Origin: Neisseria lactamica NS19 | GTDB taxonomy: Bacteria > Pseudomonadota > Gammaproteobacteria > Burkholderiales > Neisseriaceae | DNA: 34,651 nucleotides | Direction of reading: 5' to 3' | NCBI GenBank assembly: GCA_000193795.2 | Contig: AEPI01000035.1 | Location: 1 to 34,651 of the forward strand | In this document: piece after piece, positions 13,625 to 22,500 of the stretch | Position numbering within the stretch: position 1 is the stretch's first letter | How the letters are laid out: each line of letters starts with the position of its first letter | Program-made: the position numbers and the translations under genes | The notes under the pieces: model-generated | What the model was told of the DNA's origin: nothing | The model's input: the letters and a program-made list of their open reading frames with translations, nothing else | The model's database searches: none

Positions 13625-16183
13625 TTATGATAATTGTTCCAGCAGCGTCTGCTTCAATGAGGACTGGATTTTGGGGTTGTTCAAATCGGGGCTGAAGACG
13701 ATGAAGCTGTCTTCGGCGCGTTCGTCCAGTGTGGAGATTTTGGCGTAGCGCAGGCTGACGTTGTGGGCGAAAAAGACTTCCGCCATATCGGCGAGCAGGA
13801 AGGGGCGGTTGACGGCGGTAATTTCGACGGAATACCAGTCGGGATAGTCTTCTTCGGGGGTGATGGTGATGCTCGGCGCAATGGGCATATAGCGGCTGCG
13901 GCGGCTGATGCGGCGGCTGCGGCTTTGGGTTTCGGCAACGGTGTGTCCGTGGATAAAGCTGTTGAGTTCGGCTTCGAGCGCGCTTTGGATGTCGGGGTAG
14001 TCTTCGGGGGCGTGCTGCGAGGGGATTTGCACGATGAAGGTGTCGAGGATGTAGTTGTGTTCGGTGATAAAGGCGCGGGCGGCGAGGATGTCGAAGCCGT
14101 GGCGGCTGAAGATGCGGCAAAGGCGGGCGAACAGGCGCGGGCCGTTGGGCATAAAGACCATCACTTGGAAGCTGTCGCTTTGGGGCAGGATGCGGCTGCG
14201 GACGATGGGGGTTTCAAAATCGTGTACGAGGTTGGCGGCGTGCCACAGGATTTCGCGGGACTGATGGCGGGCGAAATAGGCAGAACCGAGCGCGTTCCAT
14301 AGTTTTTTCTGCTGTTTTTCGGGGACGGCGGCGCGGGTGAGCAATTCGGCGGCTTCCTGCCGGCGGCGGCCGAAGAGGGCGTGCGGATTGCCGCCGTTGC
14401 CTGCGAGGCAGCGTCCGGCGGCGTGGAACAGGCTTTCCAGCAGGCTGGCGCGCCAGGCGTTCCACAGCTTGGGATTGGTGCCGCGTATGTCGGAGATGGT
14501 CAGGAGGTAGAGCGCGCTGAGGCGTTCGTGGGTTTGCACGCGTTTGCAGAAGGCATCGAGTACGTCGGGGTCTTGGATGTCTTCTTTTTGGGCGACGGCA
14601 GACATAAGGAGGTGGTTTTCGACCAGCCAGGCGAGCAGGTCGCTTTCTTCTCCGGTCAGGAAGTGGTCTGCGGCAAATTGGCGCGCGTCCGCGATGCCTT
14701 GTATGGCGTGGTCGCCGCCGCGTCCTTTGGCGATGTCGTGGAAGAAGGCGGCGAGGTAGAGGATGTCTTGTTTTTCAAAGGACTGCATCAGCGCGGAGGC
14801 GTAGGGCAGCTCGTGGCTGTGCATATCCAATGCAAGGCGGCGGACGTTGCGGACGACAGCGAGGATGTGGTCGTCCACAGGATAAATGTGGAATAAGTCG
14901 TGTTGGAGCAGTCCGACGATTTTTTCCCACGCGGGCAGGTAGCGGCCCAGCACGCCGTAGAGGTTGAGAAAGCGCAGGGTTTGGGTCAGCCCGTTGCCGT
15001 TGCGGAAGAAACCGGCGAAGCGGCGGCGGTTTTCGGGATTTTGGTAGAAGCTGCGGTTGATTTTGCGCGTCGCACCCCACCAAGCGCGCAGGGTTTGCGG
15101 TTCGAGCGCGGTAATGTCGTTGCGCTGCTGCATGATTTCGACGATTTTGAAAATGTGTTCGGGCTGCCTGAAAAAAATATCGGTGTGCCGCGCGGCGATT
15201 TGGTTGTTGACTTGGATGTAGTCGTCGTCAATCCGCAGGGTAACGCGCATCGGCGCGGAGGAAACGCGGTTTTGCAGCATAGGCGTGAGGATGCCGGCCA
15301 GTTGTTTGACGGTTTTGACCGCACGGTAAAACACGCGCATCAGTTCTTCGCTTTGACGACGGCGGTTTTCATCTCGATAACCCATACTTTCGGCAACTTG
15401 CGGCTGCAAATCGAACAGCAGGCGGTCTTCGGAGCGCTTTGCGTTTAAATGCAGCCGGATGCGGATGTGGGCGAGGCGGCGGTAGCCGTGCGAAAGCATA
15501 CCGGCTTCGGCACGCGTCAAAATCCGCTGTTTGAGCAGGTCGGGCAGGTTGGCCGCCAAGCCTTGCGCCTTCGCTATCCAAAGCAGGGTGTGAATGTCGC
15601 GCAAACCGCCCGGACAGCTTTTGATATTCGGTTCCAATACCGCCCCCGAACCTTGCGATTTGGCGTGGCGGTGTTCCATCTCCACCAGTTTTGCTTCGAT
15701 AAACGCCGCCACATTGCGTTGCGCGTTCATTTTTTCTGCCAGTTCGTCCGCCGTTTGGCGGTTGCCGAACAAAAAACGGGCCTCTAAAAACGCCGTGTCC
15801 CCCGTAATATCGTCGCGCACGCTTTCACACAGTTCGTCAATGCTGCCGCTTTTTACAGACGGCATCAGTTTGCAGTCCCACAGGGTTTGGACAAATCGGG
15901 CAATCTGTTCCCGAATGCCGTCTGAAAGCGGGGCAGGGGAGACAACCGCCAAATCCACATCCGAACAGGGATACAGTTCGCCGCGTCCGAAGCCGCCCAC
16001 CGCCATCAGGCATAACGCGCTGTTTTGAAAATGTTCTGCCCACAATGCCGCCAGTAAGGTTTCGACTGCCGCCGTATGTTCCCTGAAAAATACCGGCACG
16101 CGCTTGGCTTTCAAATAATGCGCTTCGGCGGCATCGCGTTGCTGCCGGAAGGTTTCCAATGCTGAAGACAGGTTTGCAGGCAT
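13625..16183 (-). CDS. glnD: [Protein-PII] uridylyltransferase/uridylyl-removing enzyme
   Basis: 852 residues, close to the family norm. It adds or removes UMP on PII signal proteins in response to glutamine. Domains in order: nucleotidyltransferase with GGFGRGELYPCSDVDLAVV (about 65-80), a helical linker, the HD phosphohydrolase with AAFFHDIAKGRGGDH (about 485), and two C-terminal ACT domains (VMVFMPNGPRLFARLCRIFS and VEITAVNRPFLLADMAEVFF) that sense glutamine. Key acidic and His residues are in place. The start is MPANLSSALETFRQQ with a weak ribosome site. It lies 50 bases downstream of the XRE regulator gene. DUS-like 10-mers occur inside the gene. Confidence 0.97.
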   Translation of the reverse strand: MPANLSSALETFRQQRDAAEAHYLKAKRVPVFFREHTAAVETLLAALWAEHFQNSALCLMAVGGFGRGELYPCSDVDLAVVSPAPLSDGIREQIARFVQTLWDCKLMPSVKSGSIDELCESVRDDITGDTAFLEARFLFGNRQTADELAEKMNAQRNVAAFIEAKLVEMEHRHAKSQGSGAVLEPNIKSCPGGLRDIHTLLWIAKAQGLAANLPDLLKQRILTRAEAGMLSHGYRRLAHIRIRLHLNAKRSEDRLLFDLQPQVAESMGYRDENRRRQSEELMRVFYRAVKTVKQLAGILTPMLQNRVSSAPMRVTLRIDDDYIQVNNQIAARHTDIFFRQPEHIFKIVEIMQQRNDITALEPQTLRAWWGATRKINRSFYQNPENRRRFAGFFRNGNGLTQTLRFLNLYGVLGRYLPAWEKIVGLLQHDLFHIYPVDDHILAVVRNVRRLALDMHSHELPYASALMQSFEKQDILYLAAFFHDIAKGRGGDHAIQGIADARQFAADHFLTGEESDLLAWLVENHLLMSAVAQKEDIQDPDVLDAFCKRVQTHERLSALYLLTISDIRGTNPKLWNAWRASLLESLFHAAGRCLAGNGGNPHALFGRRRQEAAELLTRAAVPEKQQKKLWNALGSAYFARHQSREILWHAANLVHDFETPIVRSRILPQSDSFQVMVFMPNGPRLFARLCRIFSRHGFDILAARAFITEHNYILDTFIVQIPSQHAPEDYPDIQSALEAELNSFIHGHTVAETQSRSRRISRRSRYMPIAPSITITPEEDYPDWYSVEITAVNRPFLLADMAEVFFAHNVSLRYAKISTLDERAEDSFIVFSPDLNNPKIQSSLKQTLLEQLS

Positions 16184-16233
16184 TTTTTATTCTTTCGATT
16201 GGCGGGGAAAAAGGAAGGCGGACGGTTCGGCGG

Positions 16234-16551
16234 TCAAATAGCGTCTTTAGACGGCATATGCTCGGCACCGGCGGAATTGGTCATCAGGTTCAACCGCTCC
16301 TGCGGCGGCAGCAGCAACTGATACGCCGCCACGCCCAAAGCCGCCGCCATTTTTTCGATATTCGACAGGGCGATGTTCCAGCGTTTGCGCTCGACTGCCG
16401 ACACATAAGTCCTGTCCAAACCGCATTGCCGCGCCAATTCTTCTTGCGACCAACCCTTGTTCACGCGGAAAAGCCGCATATTGTATGCCAATACCGCCCG
16501 CAAATCCTGTTCGTCAGGCAGTTCGGCAGGCGGAGTCAATTTGTTGCCCAT
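16234..16551 (-). CDS. XRE-family helix-turn-helix regulator
   Basis: 105 residues with an HTH at about 25-80: LAYNMRLFRVNKGWSQEELA, RQCGLDRTYVSAVERKRWN and ALSNIEKMAAALGVAAYQLL. This is the classic Cro/C1 and restriction-controller type fold. The C-terminus is short and disordered-looking. It sits just upstream of glnD on the same strand and may be cotranscribed. Targets are unknown. A Correia element lies 18 bases upstream of its start and may supply or alter its promoter. Confidence 0.85.
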   Translation of the reverse strand: MGNKLTPPAELPDEQDLRAVLAYNMRLFRVNKGWSQEELARQCGLDRTYVSAVERKRWNIALSNIEKMAAALGVAAYQLLLPPQERLNLMTNSAGAEHMPSKDAI

Positions 16552-16569
16552 CTTTTGCTTCCGGATAAA

Positions 16570-16724
16570 TATAGTGGATTAATAAAAACCAGTACGGCGT
16601 TGCCTCGCCTTAGCTCAAAGAGAACGATTCTCTAAGGTGTCAAAGCACCAAGTGAATCGGTTCCGTACTATCTGTACTGTCTGCGGCTTCGTCGCCTTGT
16701 CCTGATTTTTATTAATCCACTATA
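16570..16724 (+). mobile_element. Full-length Correia element (CREE/nemis)
   Basis: 155 bp bounded by TATAGTGGATTAA and TTAATCCACTATA, with the usual internal segments (GGCGTTGCCTCGCCTTAGC, AGAACGATTCTCT). The ends include the duplicated TA target. These are non-autonomous MITE-like repeats whose termini can make promoters and RNase III-cleaved hairpins. Confidence 0.95.
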
Positions 16725-16934
16725 GTTAAAATTAAGAATTTGCCATTACGGATTTTACTTCACGTAAAGACTGAAAAAAAGGGGTGGCGGCAGCCACACC
16801 CAAACACACACACATCAAGAGGAAAGAGATAAAATCAGACAGATTGGGAAACAGCAAACAAGCAATCTGAATTTCATATCGGTATTATCAAACAAAAACC
16901 GTTATCGAGTATTGATTCAAATCAATTTAGATTT

Positions 16935-17041
16935 TATAGTGGATTAAATTTAAATCAGGACAAGGCGACGAAGCCGCAGACAGTACAGATAGTACGGCAA
17001 GGCGAGGCAACGCCGTACTGGTTTAAATTTAATCCACTATA
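16935..17041 (-). mobile_element. Short-form Correia element (107 bp)
   Basis: Bounded by TATAGTGGATTAA and TTAATCCACTATA with the central 50 bp missing, the common deleted form. Its orientation is opposite to the copy at 16570. Between the two are 210 bases without a gene, containing a GGTGGC-GGCA-GCCACACC hairpin and a short CA run. Confidence 0.95.
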
Positions 17042-17132
17042 TTCGCAAACCGGCAAAGAAAAACGGCATATCCGTTTATGGATATGCCGTCTGATGGTGC
17101 AGGGACTGCTGTATTTGGCAGTGGTTTGTGTT

Positions 17133-17606
17133 TTAGTCCTCTTGCGCCGCTGTTTGCAGGTAGTTGGGCAAACCGATTTTGCCGATAAGCTCTTGTTGGG
17201 TTTCGAGCCAGTCGATGTGTTCTTCGTTGGTATCTTTTTGCTTTTCCAACAAATCACGGCTGACGTAATCCTGTTGCGCTTCTGCCGTGGCGATGGCGGC
17301 AAGCAGGGCTTCGTGTTTTTCCTGTTCTTTGGTCAAATCGCAGGCAATGATTTCTTCGGTGGACTCGCCAATCAGAAGCTTGCCCAGCTCTTGCAGGTTC
17401 GGCAGGCCTTCGAGGAAGAGGATGCGCTCGATCAAATCGTCGGCAGCTTTCATTTCAACGATGGACTGTTTGAAGAAATGTTCGCCCAGTTCTTCAAAGC
17501 CCCAGTTTTTCAAAATACGGGCGTGAAGAAAGTATTGGTTGATGGTTACCAGCAGCAGGCCGAGATTTTTATTCAGCTCGCGGATAACCAAACGATCGCC
17601 TTTCAT
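17133..17606 (-). CDS. bfrB: Bacterioferritin subunit B (haem-binding type)
   Basis: 157 residues with AAGGAG ahead of ATG 17606. The four-helix ferritin fold is clear: MKGDRLVIRELNKNLGLLL, VTINQYFLHARILKNWGFEE, RILFLEGLPNLQELGKL and ending NYLQTAAQED. Compared with E. coli Bfr as I remember it, Met52 (in VEMKAAD), which binds haem between subunits, is kept, but diiron ligands Glu18, His54 and Glu127 are replaced by Leu, Ala and Asn. This subunit therefore likely binds haem but lacks its own ferroxidase centre. It follows bfrA by 28 bases in one operon. Confidence 0.92.
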   Translation of the reverse strand: MKGDRLVIRELNKNLGLLLVTINQYFLHARILKNWGFEELGEHFFKQSIVEMKAADDLIERILFLEGLPNLQELGKLLIGESTEEIIACDLTKEQEKHEALLAAIATAEAQQDYVSRDLLEKQKDTNEEHIDWLETQQELIGKIGLPNYLQTAAQED

Positions 17607-17634
17607 ATCAGACTCCTTTTATTCCGAATACGGA

Positions 17635-18099
17635 TTACAGTTGGCTTTGGTAGTAGTTGCCTTCGCCGATCAGCTCGATCAGGCGCAGCTGCTGTTCCAG
17701 CCAGTGGGCGTGGTCTTCTTCGGTGTCTTTCAGTTGGGCAACCATCAAGTCGCGGGTAACATAGTCTTGTGCTTCTTCACACAGTTTGATGCCTTTTTTC
17801 AAAGCGTCGCGCACTTCGTATTCGGTTTGCAGGTCGGCTTTGAGGCAGGAAACCACGTCCGTGCCGATATTCAGTTCGGCGCGCGTCATTTTCGGCGTAC
17901 CGCCCAGCATCAGGATGCGCCGGATAAAGTCTTCGGCATGTGTGGTTTCTTCTTCCATCTCGTGATTGAGACGTTCAAAAAGTTTGGTGTAGCCCCATTC
18001 GGAGTAGAGGCGGGAATGGATGAAGTATTGGTCGCGCGCCGCCAGCTCGCCGGACAACAATTCGTTCATATAATCAATAACAGTTTGATTGCCTTGCAT
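17635..18099 (-). CDS. bfrA: Bacterioferritin subunit A (ferroxidase type)
   Basis: 154 residues from ATG 18099 (MQGNQTVIDYMNELLSGELA). Ferroxidase ligands are present: Glu18 (GELAARDQYF), Glu51 and His54 (EETTHAED), Glu94 (LQTEYEVRDAL), and Glu127/His130 (DTEEDHAHW). The haem-ligating Met52 is Thr. So BfrA can oxidise iron but not bind haem, complementary to BfrB, consistent with a mixed 24-mer that stores iron and protects against peroxide. It is the first gene of the operon, with a good promoter at 18172-18200. Confidence 0.92.
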   Translation of the reverse strand: MQGNQTVIDYMNELLSGELAARDQYFIHSRLYSEWGYTKLFERLNHEMEEETTHAEDFIRRILMLGGTPKMTRAELNIGTDVVSCLKADLQTEYEVRDALKKGIKLCEEAQDYVTRDLMVAQLKDTEEDHAHWLEQQLRLIELIGEGNYYQSQL

Positions 18100-18137
18100 A
18101 ATATTTCTCTTTTCTTTATTTGGGTTTCGGTATGTCT

Positions 18138-18200
18138 GAACAGCGTCTGTACCGCTGTTCGGGATGCGTGCATTGTATGCAAAAGCTGTCGGCATGACAA
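18138..18200 (-). promoter_or_regulatory. bfrA promoter and leader hairpin
   Basis: TTGTCA (18195-18200) and TACAAT (18172-18177), 17 bases apart on the minus strand. The leader of about 65 bases contains GAACAGCG (18153-18160) pairing with CGCTGTTC (18138-18145). Confidence 0.6.
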
Positions 18201-18393
18201 ATTTTCTATTTAAAATACAAACAATTATCAAAAGAGATAGGGCGTATTCCCCGATGTTTTCCAAATCAGTATGCTGTTTTTTATCGGTTTTTTGTGCTGC
18301 TAAAACTAAGAATCCATCTCATCCATAAAGAACATTTACACTTGTTAACCATAGCGAAAAGCAAATACAGTACGGTTTTTTATCAAAATTTAT

Positions 18394-18410
18394 AATGAAT
18401 CGTTCTCATT
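18394..18410. promoter_or_regulatory. Fur-box-like inverted repeat
   Basis: AATGAATCGTTCTCATT has AATGA/TCATT arms like a degenerate Fur site. It lies about 200 bases beyond the bfrA promoter and 280 bases before the HlyC-like gene, so its target is unclear. Confidence 0.25.
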
Positions 18411-18434
18411 AACCGACAGATTCTTTTGAGATTA

Positions 18435-18484
18435 TCGGATTTGGAGAACAAATTATGCCGTCTGAAGGGCTTTCAGACGGCATA
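18435..18484. repeat. 50-bp direct repeat, copy 1 (contains DUS hairpin)
   Basis: Starts TCGGATTTGGAGAACAAATT and continues through ATGCCGTCTGAA-GGGCT-TTCAGACGGCAT to ATA. It is 49/50 identical, same orientation, to 27031-27080. The two copies bound the HlyC-like/lipoprotein/tpsA module. From 18485 to 18679 I see no gene. Confidence 0.9.
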
Positions 18485-18679
18485 CCGGCCCCGGCAAACG
18501 CTGTCCGGGGCGGCTGTCGGTTTGAAGGCGTGTTTAATGCGAAGGGCAATCTGTCGTATGATGTGTTTGCGGCAGGTGCTTTGAAGAGGCCCGGTATTTT
18601 AGGACGAAGTGCGCGACTGCCGGGCAATATCAGCTATTCATTCCCAACCTTATGAAAACTTAAATTTAAAATTAAAATC

Positions 18680-19141
18680 ATGAAGATAGAAAATATCGAC
18701 ATTATTTCGCCGGAACTGTTCCCACAGGAGGCATTCAATGAAACCGAAGCCTTCGGCGCGTTGGTATGGTTGTGGGCAGTTTCGCCTGTTTATCAGCATG
18801 CCGGCGTACAAGAAGCCGCTGTCAATATCTTACCGGTATTGAAAAACGGGCAATTTGCCTTGTTCAGCAGCAACGGACACCCCGTCGCCTACTGTACTTG
18901 GGCTTATTTCGATGAAGAAACCGAACGGCAATATCTCCAATCCAATGATGTTCTGCATCACCCGGAAAACTGGCGCAGCGGAAACAGAATGTGGCTTATC
19001 AACTGGTTCGCACCTTTCGGCGACAGCCGTATGATAAAAAGGATGATGGCGTATCTGTTTCCGAAACGTGAAATGAGGTGGCTGTACCACCGGGGGAGTG
19101 AAAAAGGAAAACGGATTATGAGGTTTCAAGCACTGTCGTAA
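18680..19141 (+). CDS. HlyC-like toxin-activating lysine acyltransferase homologue
   Basis: 153 residues. The match to the RTX toxin acyltransferases (HlyC, ApxC) is clear: LVWLWAVSPVYQHAGVQ, NILPVLKNGQFALFSSNG, HPVAYCTWAYFDEE and RMWLINWFAPFGDS. HlyC moves a fatty acid from acyl-carrier protein to lysines of a haemolysin. The catalytic His and Asp of HlyC (H23 in SPLH, D92 in FIDW, recalled from memory) align here with Tyr (SPVY) and Asn (LINW), though a His follows two residues later. The C-terminus is shorter than in HlyC (about 170 residues). No RTX toxin gene is in the window. No good ribosome site precedes the ATG; the leader is AT-rich. Activity is doubtful. Confidence 0.85.
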   Translation: MKIENIDIISPELFPQEAFNETEAFGALVWLWAVSPVYQHAGVQEAAVNILPVLKNGQFALFSSNGHPVAYCTWAYFDEETERQYLQSNDVLHHPENWRSGNRMWLINWFAPFGDSRMIKRMMAYLFPKREMRWLYHRGSEKGKRIMRFQALS

Positions 19142-19150
19142 CGATAACAC

Positions 19151-19185
19151 AAGGCTGCCTGAAAGATTCCCCTTCAGGCAGCCTT
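19151..19185. terminator. Bidirectional terminator from inverted AGGCTGCCTGAA units
   Basis: A perfect 13-bp stem (AAGGCTGCCTGAA 19151-19163, TTCAGGCAGCCTT 19173-19185) lies between the convergent HlyC-like and lipoprotein genes. The arm contains AGGCTGCCTGAA, which I recall as the DUS dialect of Simonsiella rather than that of meningococci. Confidence 0.8.
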
Positions 19186-19188
19186 GTT

Positions 19189-19545
19189 TCAGTTCTCGCG
19201 AGGCCATTCGTATTTTTTGTTTTCGGGATAAATGTCGTTACCGACACGATACCAGCCTCTTTTTCTCATGCAGGCATCTGCTTCACTCCCACCGCCCCCA
19301 TCTACTGGGTCATAGTCGCAATCTTTCCAGTCTTTTTTTTGCTTAGCCCAAAAATCATCGATTTGTTTGCTATATTCTTCATAAGAATATATGCCTAAAT
19401 TGATATTTTTACTCATCTGTGCCGGATATTCCTGTTCTATACGGGAATACTTCCAGTATATCGAATCATCGGGTGCCGGCTTGAATCCTCCAAACGAACA
19501 GGCAGCCAAGCCCATAGCCAGAGAGATTGATACGATATATTTCAT
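19189..19545 (-). CDS. Small lipoprotein coupled to tpsA, candidate immunity protein
   Basis: 118 residues with a lipoprotein signal: MKYIVSISLAMGLAAC, lipobox L-A-A-C, Cys16. The mature part begins SFGGFKPAPDDSIYWKYSRI and has four further Cys including WKDCDYD and ADACMRKRGWY. It should be exported and lipidated, facing the periplasm or surface. Its ATG overlaps the tpsA TGA (ATGA), so it is translated right after the exoprotein. Downstream lipoproteins commonly protect cells from lipase-type toxins; because the TpsA tip has a hydrolase motif, an immunity role is my leading guess. Other options are a secretion accessory. It is followed by the AGGCTGCCTGAA hairpin. Confidence 0.75.
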   Translation of the reverse strand: MKYIVSISLAMGLAACSFGGFKPAPDDSIYWKYSRIEQEYPAQMSKNINLGIYSYEEYSKQIDDFWAKQKKDWKDCDYDPVDGGGGSEADACMRKRGWYRVGNDIYPENKKYEWPREN

Positions 19546-22500
19546 TTTGTTTTTCCTTTCGGATGTTGCAGATCATAAATGCGTACAGGACGATACATAA
19601 TTTTGATTTCGTTGGACGCTCCTCTTTCAAATACACCTGTCGGACTTTGGGTTTGCTCATTTTTAGGGTCTCGATAACCATCTGTTGCACATCGTTTATT
19701 AGCCATACCGTAGCAATTATGCGGCGAGGTGTAATCCCCTATAATATCCCTTATAGCCTGCCATTGGCTTTTTTGCTGGGTATTGGTTCCGACTGTTGCC
19801 GGATTTCTGCCAATCAGCATGCCGATAAGGTCTAATTCGTGGTTTTCTATTTGGATGGACTGATGGGCGAAATCTGCCGTTCTGGGGGTCGTTACCCCCT
19901 GCTGCAGTTGAAACAGCCTTTCATCTGCCCGGGCAACATTGGCGGCAGGACCGACCATTTTCAGTTCGGTATTGGATAAAATTTTCTTATCCCGATTGGC
20001 TCGGGTATTCAAGGTGCTGAGTACATTGTCGACCACCAATGTTCCTCGGCTGTGCGAGCCGATAAACAGACCGTTTTTATCTTTCCCGTAGTCTTCCATA
20101 ATATTGCCCAAAGCCAAGCCTGAATTGCCCAATCCGATAATGGTCTTATTGCCTATTTTTGCGCCTTCGAGCATTTTATGAAAGCCCGCAACGGCGATTT
20201 CGGGCAATTTTGAAAAACCCCGCCCATTGGTTTCCGGATTGTGCAGGAAATAAACATTTTGATAGGTGCGTTCATATCGGTTTTTTTCAGGATTGAAACG
20301 CCCCACATATTGCTGGGCGGCAAATTTGGCAGCCGCCTGTATATTATTGAAAATGCCGTTGACGCCGACAACGATTTTTTCGACGGTTTTGCCGGTTTCC
20401 GGGTCGGTGTAGCGGGCGGTTTTCAGATTTTTCCGTTCCTGGTCGGATACTTCGCGTAATTCGTAGATATTTCCCCCCATAGCTTTATAGGCTTCCCAAT
20501 AATCTTCAAATAAGGCAAATTCTTTTTTCAATTTTGATGATTGATTGAACTCTTTTTTCATATCCTTTTCAAGCTGCTTATCTTCAATCGGCTCGCCGTT
20601 TTCATCCATTTTAAAGGTCATCAGGCGGTGTTCTGCAATAAACTGGCTGCGGTATGCTTCGTCTGCAATGCCGCCGATCAGCGTTTCATTGACAAACTCT
20701 TTGGCAATATCCCTATTGAGTTCGACTTCTTTCAGCAAGCCTTCGCGGTCTGCTTTTGCCAATGCCTTATGTGCGGATGAAGTGCCTTTTTCGATACCGG
20801 CAATATTTTGCCTTCCCTGCGCGGAAGCAATTTGCCAATCTCCCTCGCTGATGATGGAACGGGTAAGGGATTGGCGGCTTTCTGATTCTCCGGCATTGCC
20901 CAACAGATTGCCCAAACCCATTTTTGCCAAGGCGTATTTGTCATTGCTGTGTATATCGTTTTGCTTCAAACCGAACTTCAGACCGCCGGCGTTGTTTTGA
21001 TTCAAATTTGCTTCTTTAAAGGTTTCCCCTTTTTCAATACGCCCGCTCCGATATTTTTCGTTCAATTCGTCGTCTCTCGCCGAAACCTGGTCAAAACGCA
21101 TCAGACTGACCGGTTTGTCGCCGATTTTACCGATTTCTGCTTCTTTTTTGGTGGAATACTGTCCGCCGGCAGGCTTGGGGCTGTATGAAAAACCGCCGCT
21201 CAAGCCCAAGGCGGAAGCAGCCGCCGAAGCATGGTTTTGAATATCTTTATGCCCGATTTCGCTTGTTTTCAGCAGGTTTTTTGATTTGTCGGCATCTGAA
21301 ACAATGGCGGCGCCGACCAATCTGGTTTTGCCGTTTACGCGAACCCGATAGCCATCATCTCCTGCAAAGATACCGCTTTGTTCGTTGACGGATGCATAAT
21401 CCGAGTTGCTTTTCGAGCGGTTATAGCTGCCGCCGGCACTGAAGCCGTAGCCTACCGTAACTTGGGCGGAAATATTTTCCTGTTTGCCTTTAAACGCGGC
21501 GGTATCCTGCAAACTTTCGATATGCAGGTCCTTTGCCGTTACGTCAACGCCTTTGCCTTTAACCTGACCGCCTTTGATGACGGTATCGCCGCCGCTTTCA
21601 ATAGAGGTTTGGTTGTCTTTGCTGCCGATATGGCTGTTGCGGTAGGCGGTTTCGTCGCCGTTGCCGTAACCTTTGCCGTAGTTCGCTCCGGCTGTGAAGC
21701 CGAAGCTCACGCCTTTGTTGATGGCGATGGCAATCCCGGCATTAAAGCCTGCGGATTTGTTTTCGCTGCGTTCCTGATGCGTTTGACGGGCGGCTTCAAT
21801 CTGAACGGCATTTTCTGCTTTGAGGCGTGTTCCTTTGCCGCCGTACACATCGGAGCCGGTAATCGTGATGCCGGAGTCTTTGCCTGCGCCTGAAGCAGTC
21901 AGGGAAACTTTGCCGCCGCCGGTGATTTTGCCCTCTTGCGCCTGCGTGCCTTTGATGCGGCTTTCGGAGGTGTTCTTCTGTTCGCCGTAGGTAACGGATA
22001 CGCTGATGCCCTGACCGGCTGCTTCTTTGGGATTTCGGGCGGCATTATAGAGCGCCGCGCCGGAATCTATTCCTTTATTCAAGGCGTTGGCGGCAGCCAT
22101 GGCATTGACCCGGCTGTTTTTGCTTTTGCCTACGGTTTTGACTGCTTTTACGGCATCAACCGCACCCATTGCGGTATTTGCAACCGGAACGCTAATGGCG
22201 ACGGTTACGCCTTTTTGTTCGTAAACCCGTTTACTTTCTTGGCTGTAACGGTTTTGTGCGGCATCGATGCTGATTTTTCCGGCGGAAATGCCGACATCGC
22301 CTTGGGGCGAGGATACGGTCGAGCCGGTTTGGGTGTAATGTTTTCCTGCTGAAATCAGGGTATTGCCTTTCAGGCTGCCGACGACGCTTTCCGCGTGGCT
22401 GACGGTATCGGATTGCTTGGTTTGCGTGTCTTTTTCGCTGCCTGCCGTAAAGCCGATACCGCCGCTGCCCATCAGGCCGGATTTTTCTTTTTTGTCCGTT

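Noticed and set aside
13763..16028. Several long plus-strand frames across glnD
   Set aside because: Antisense shadows of a GC-rich gene; glnD motifs are unmistakable on the minus strand.
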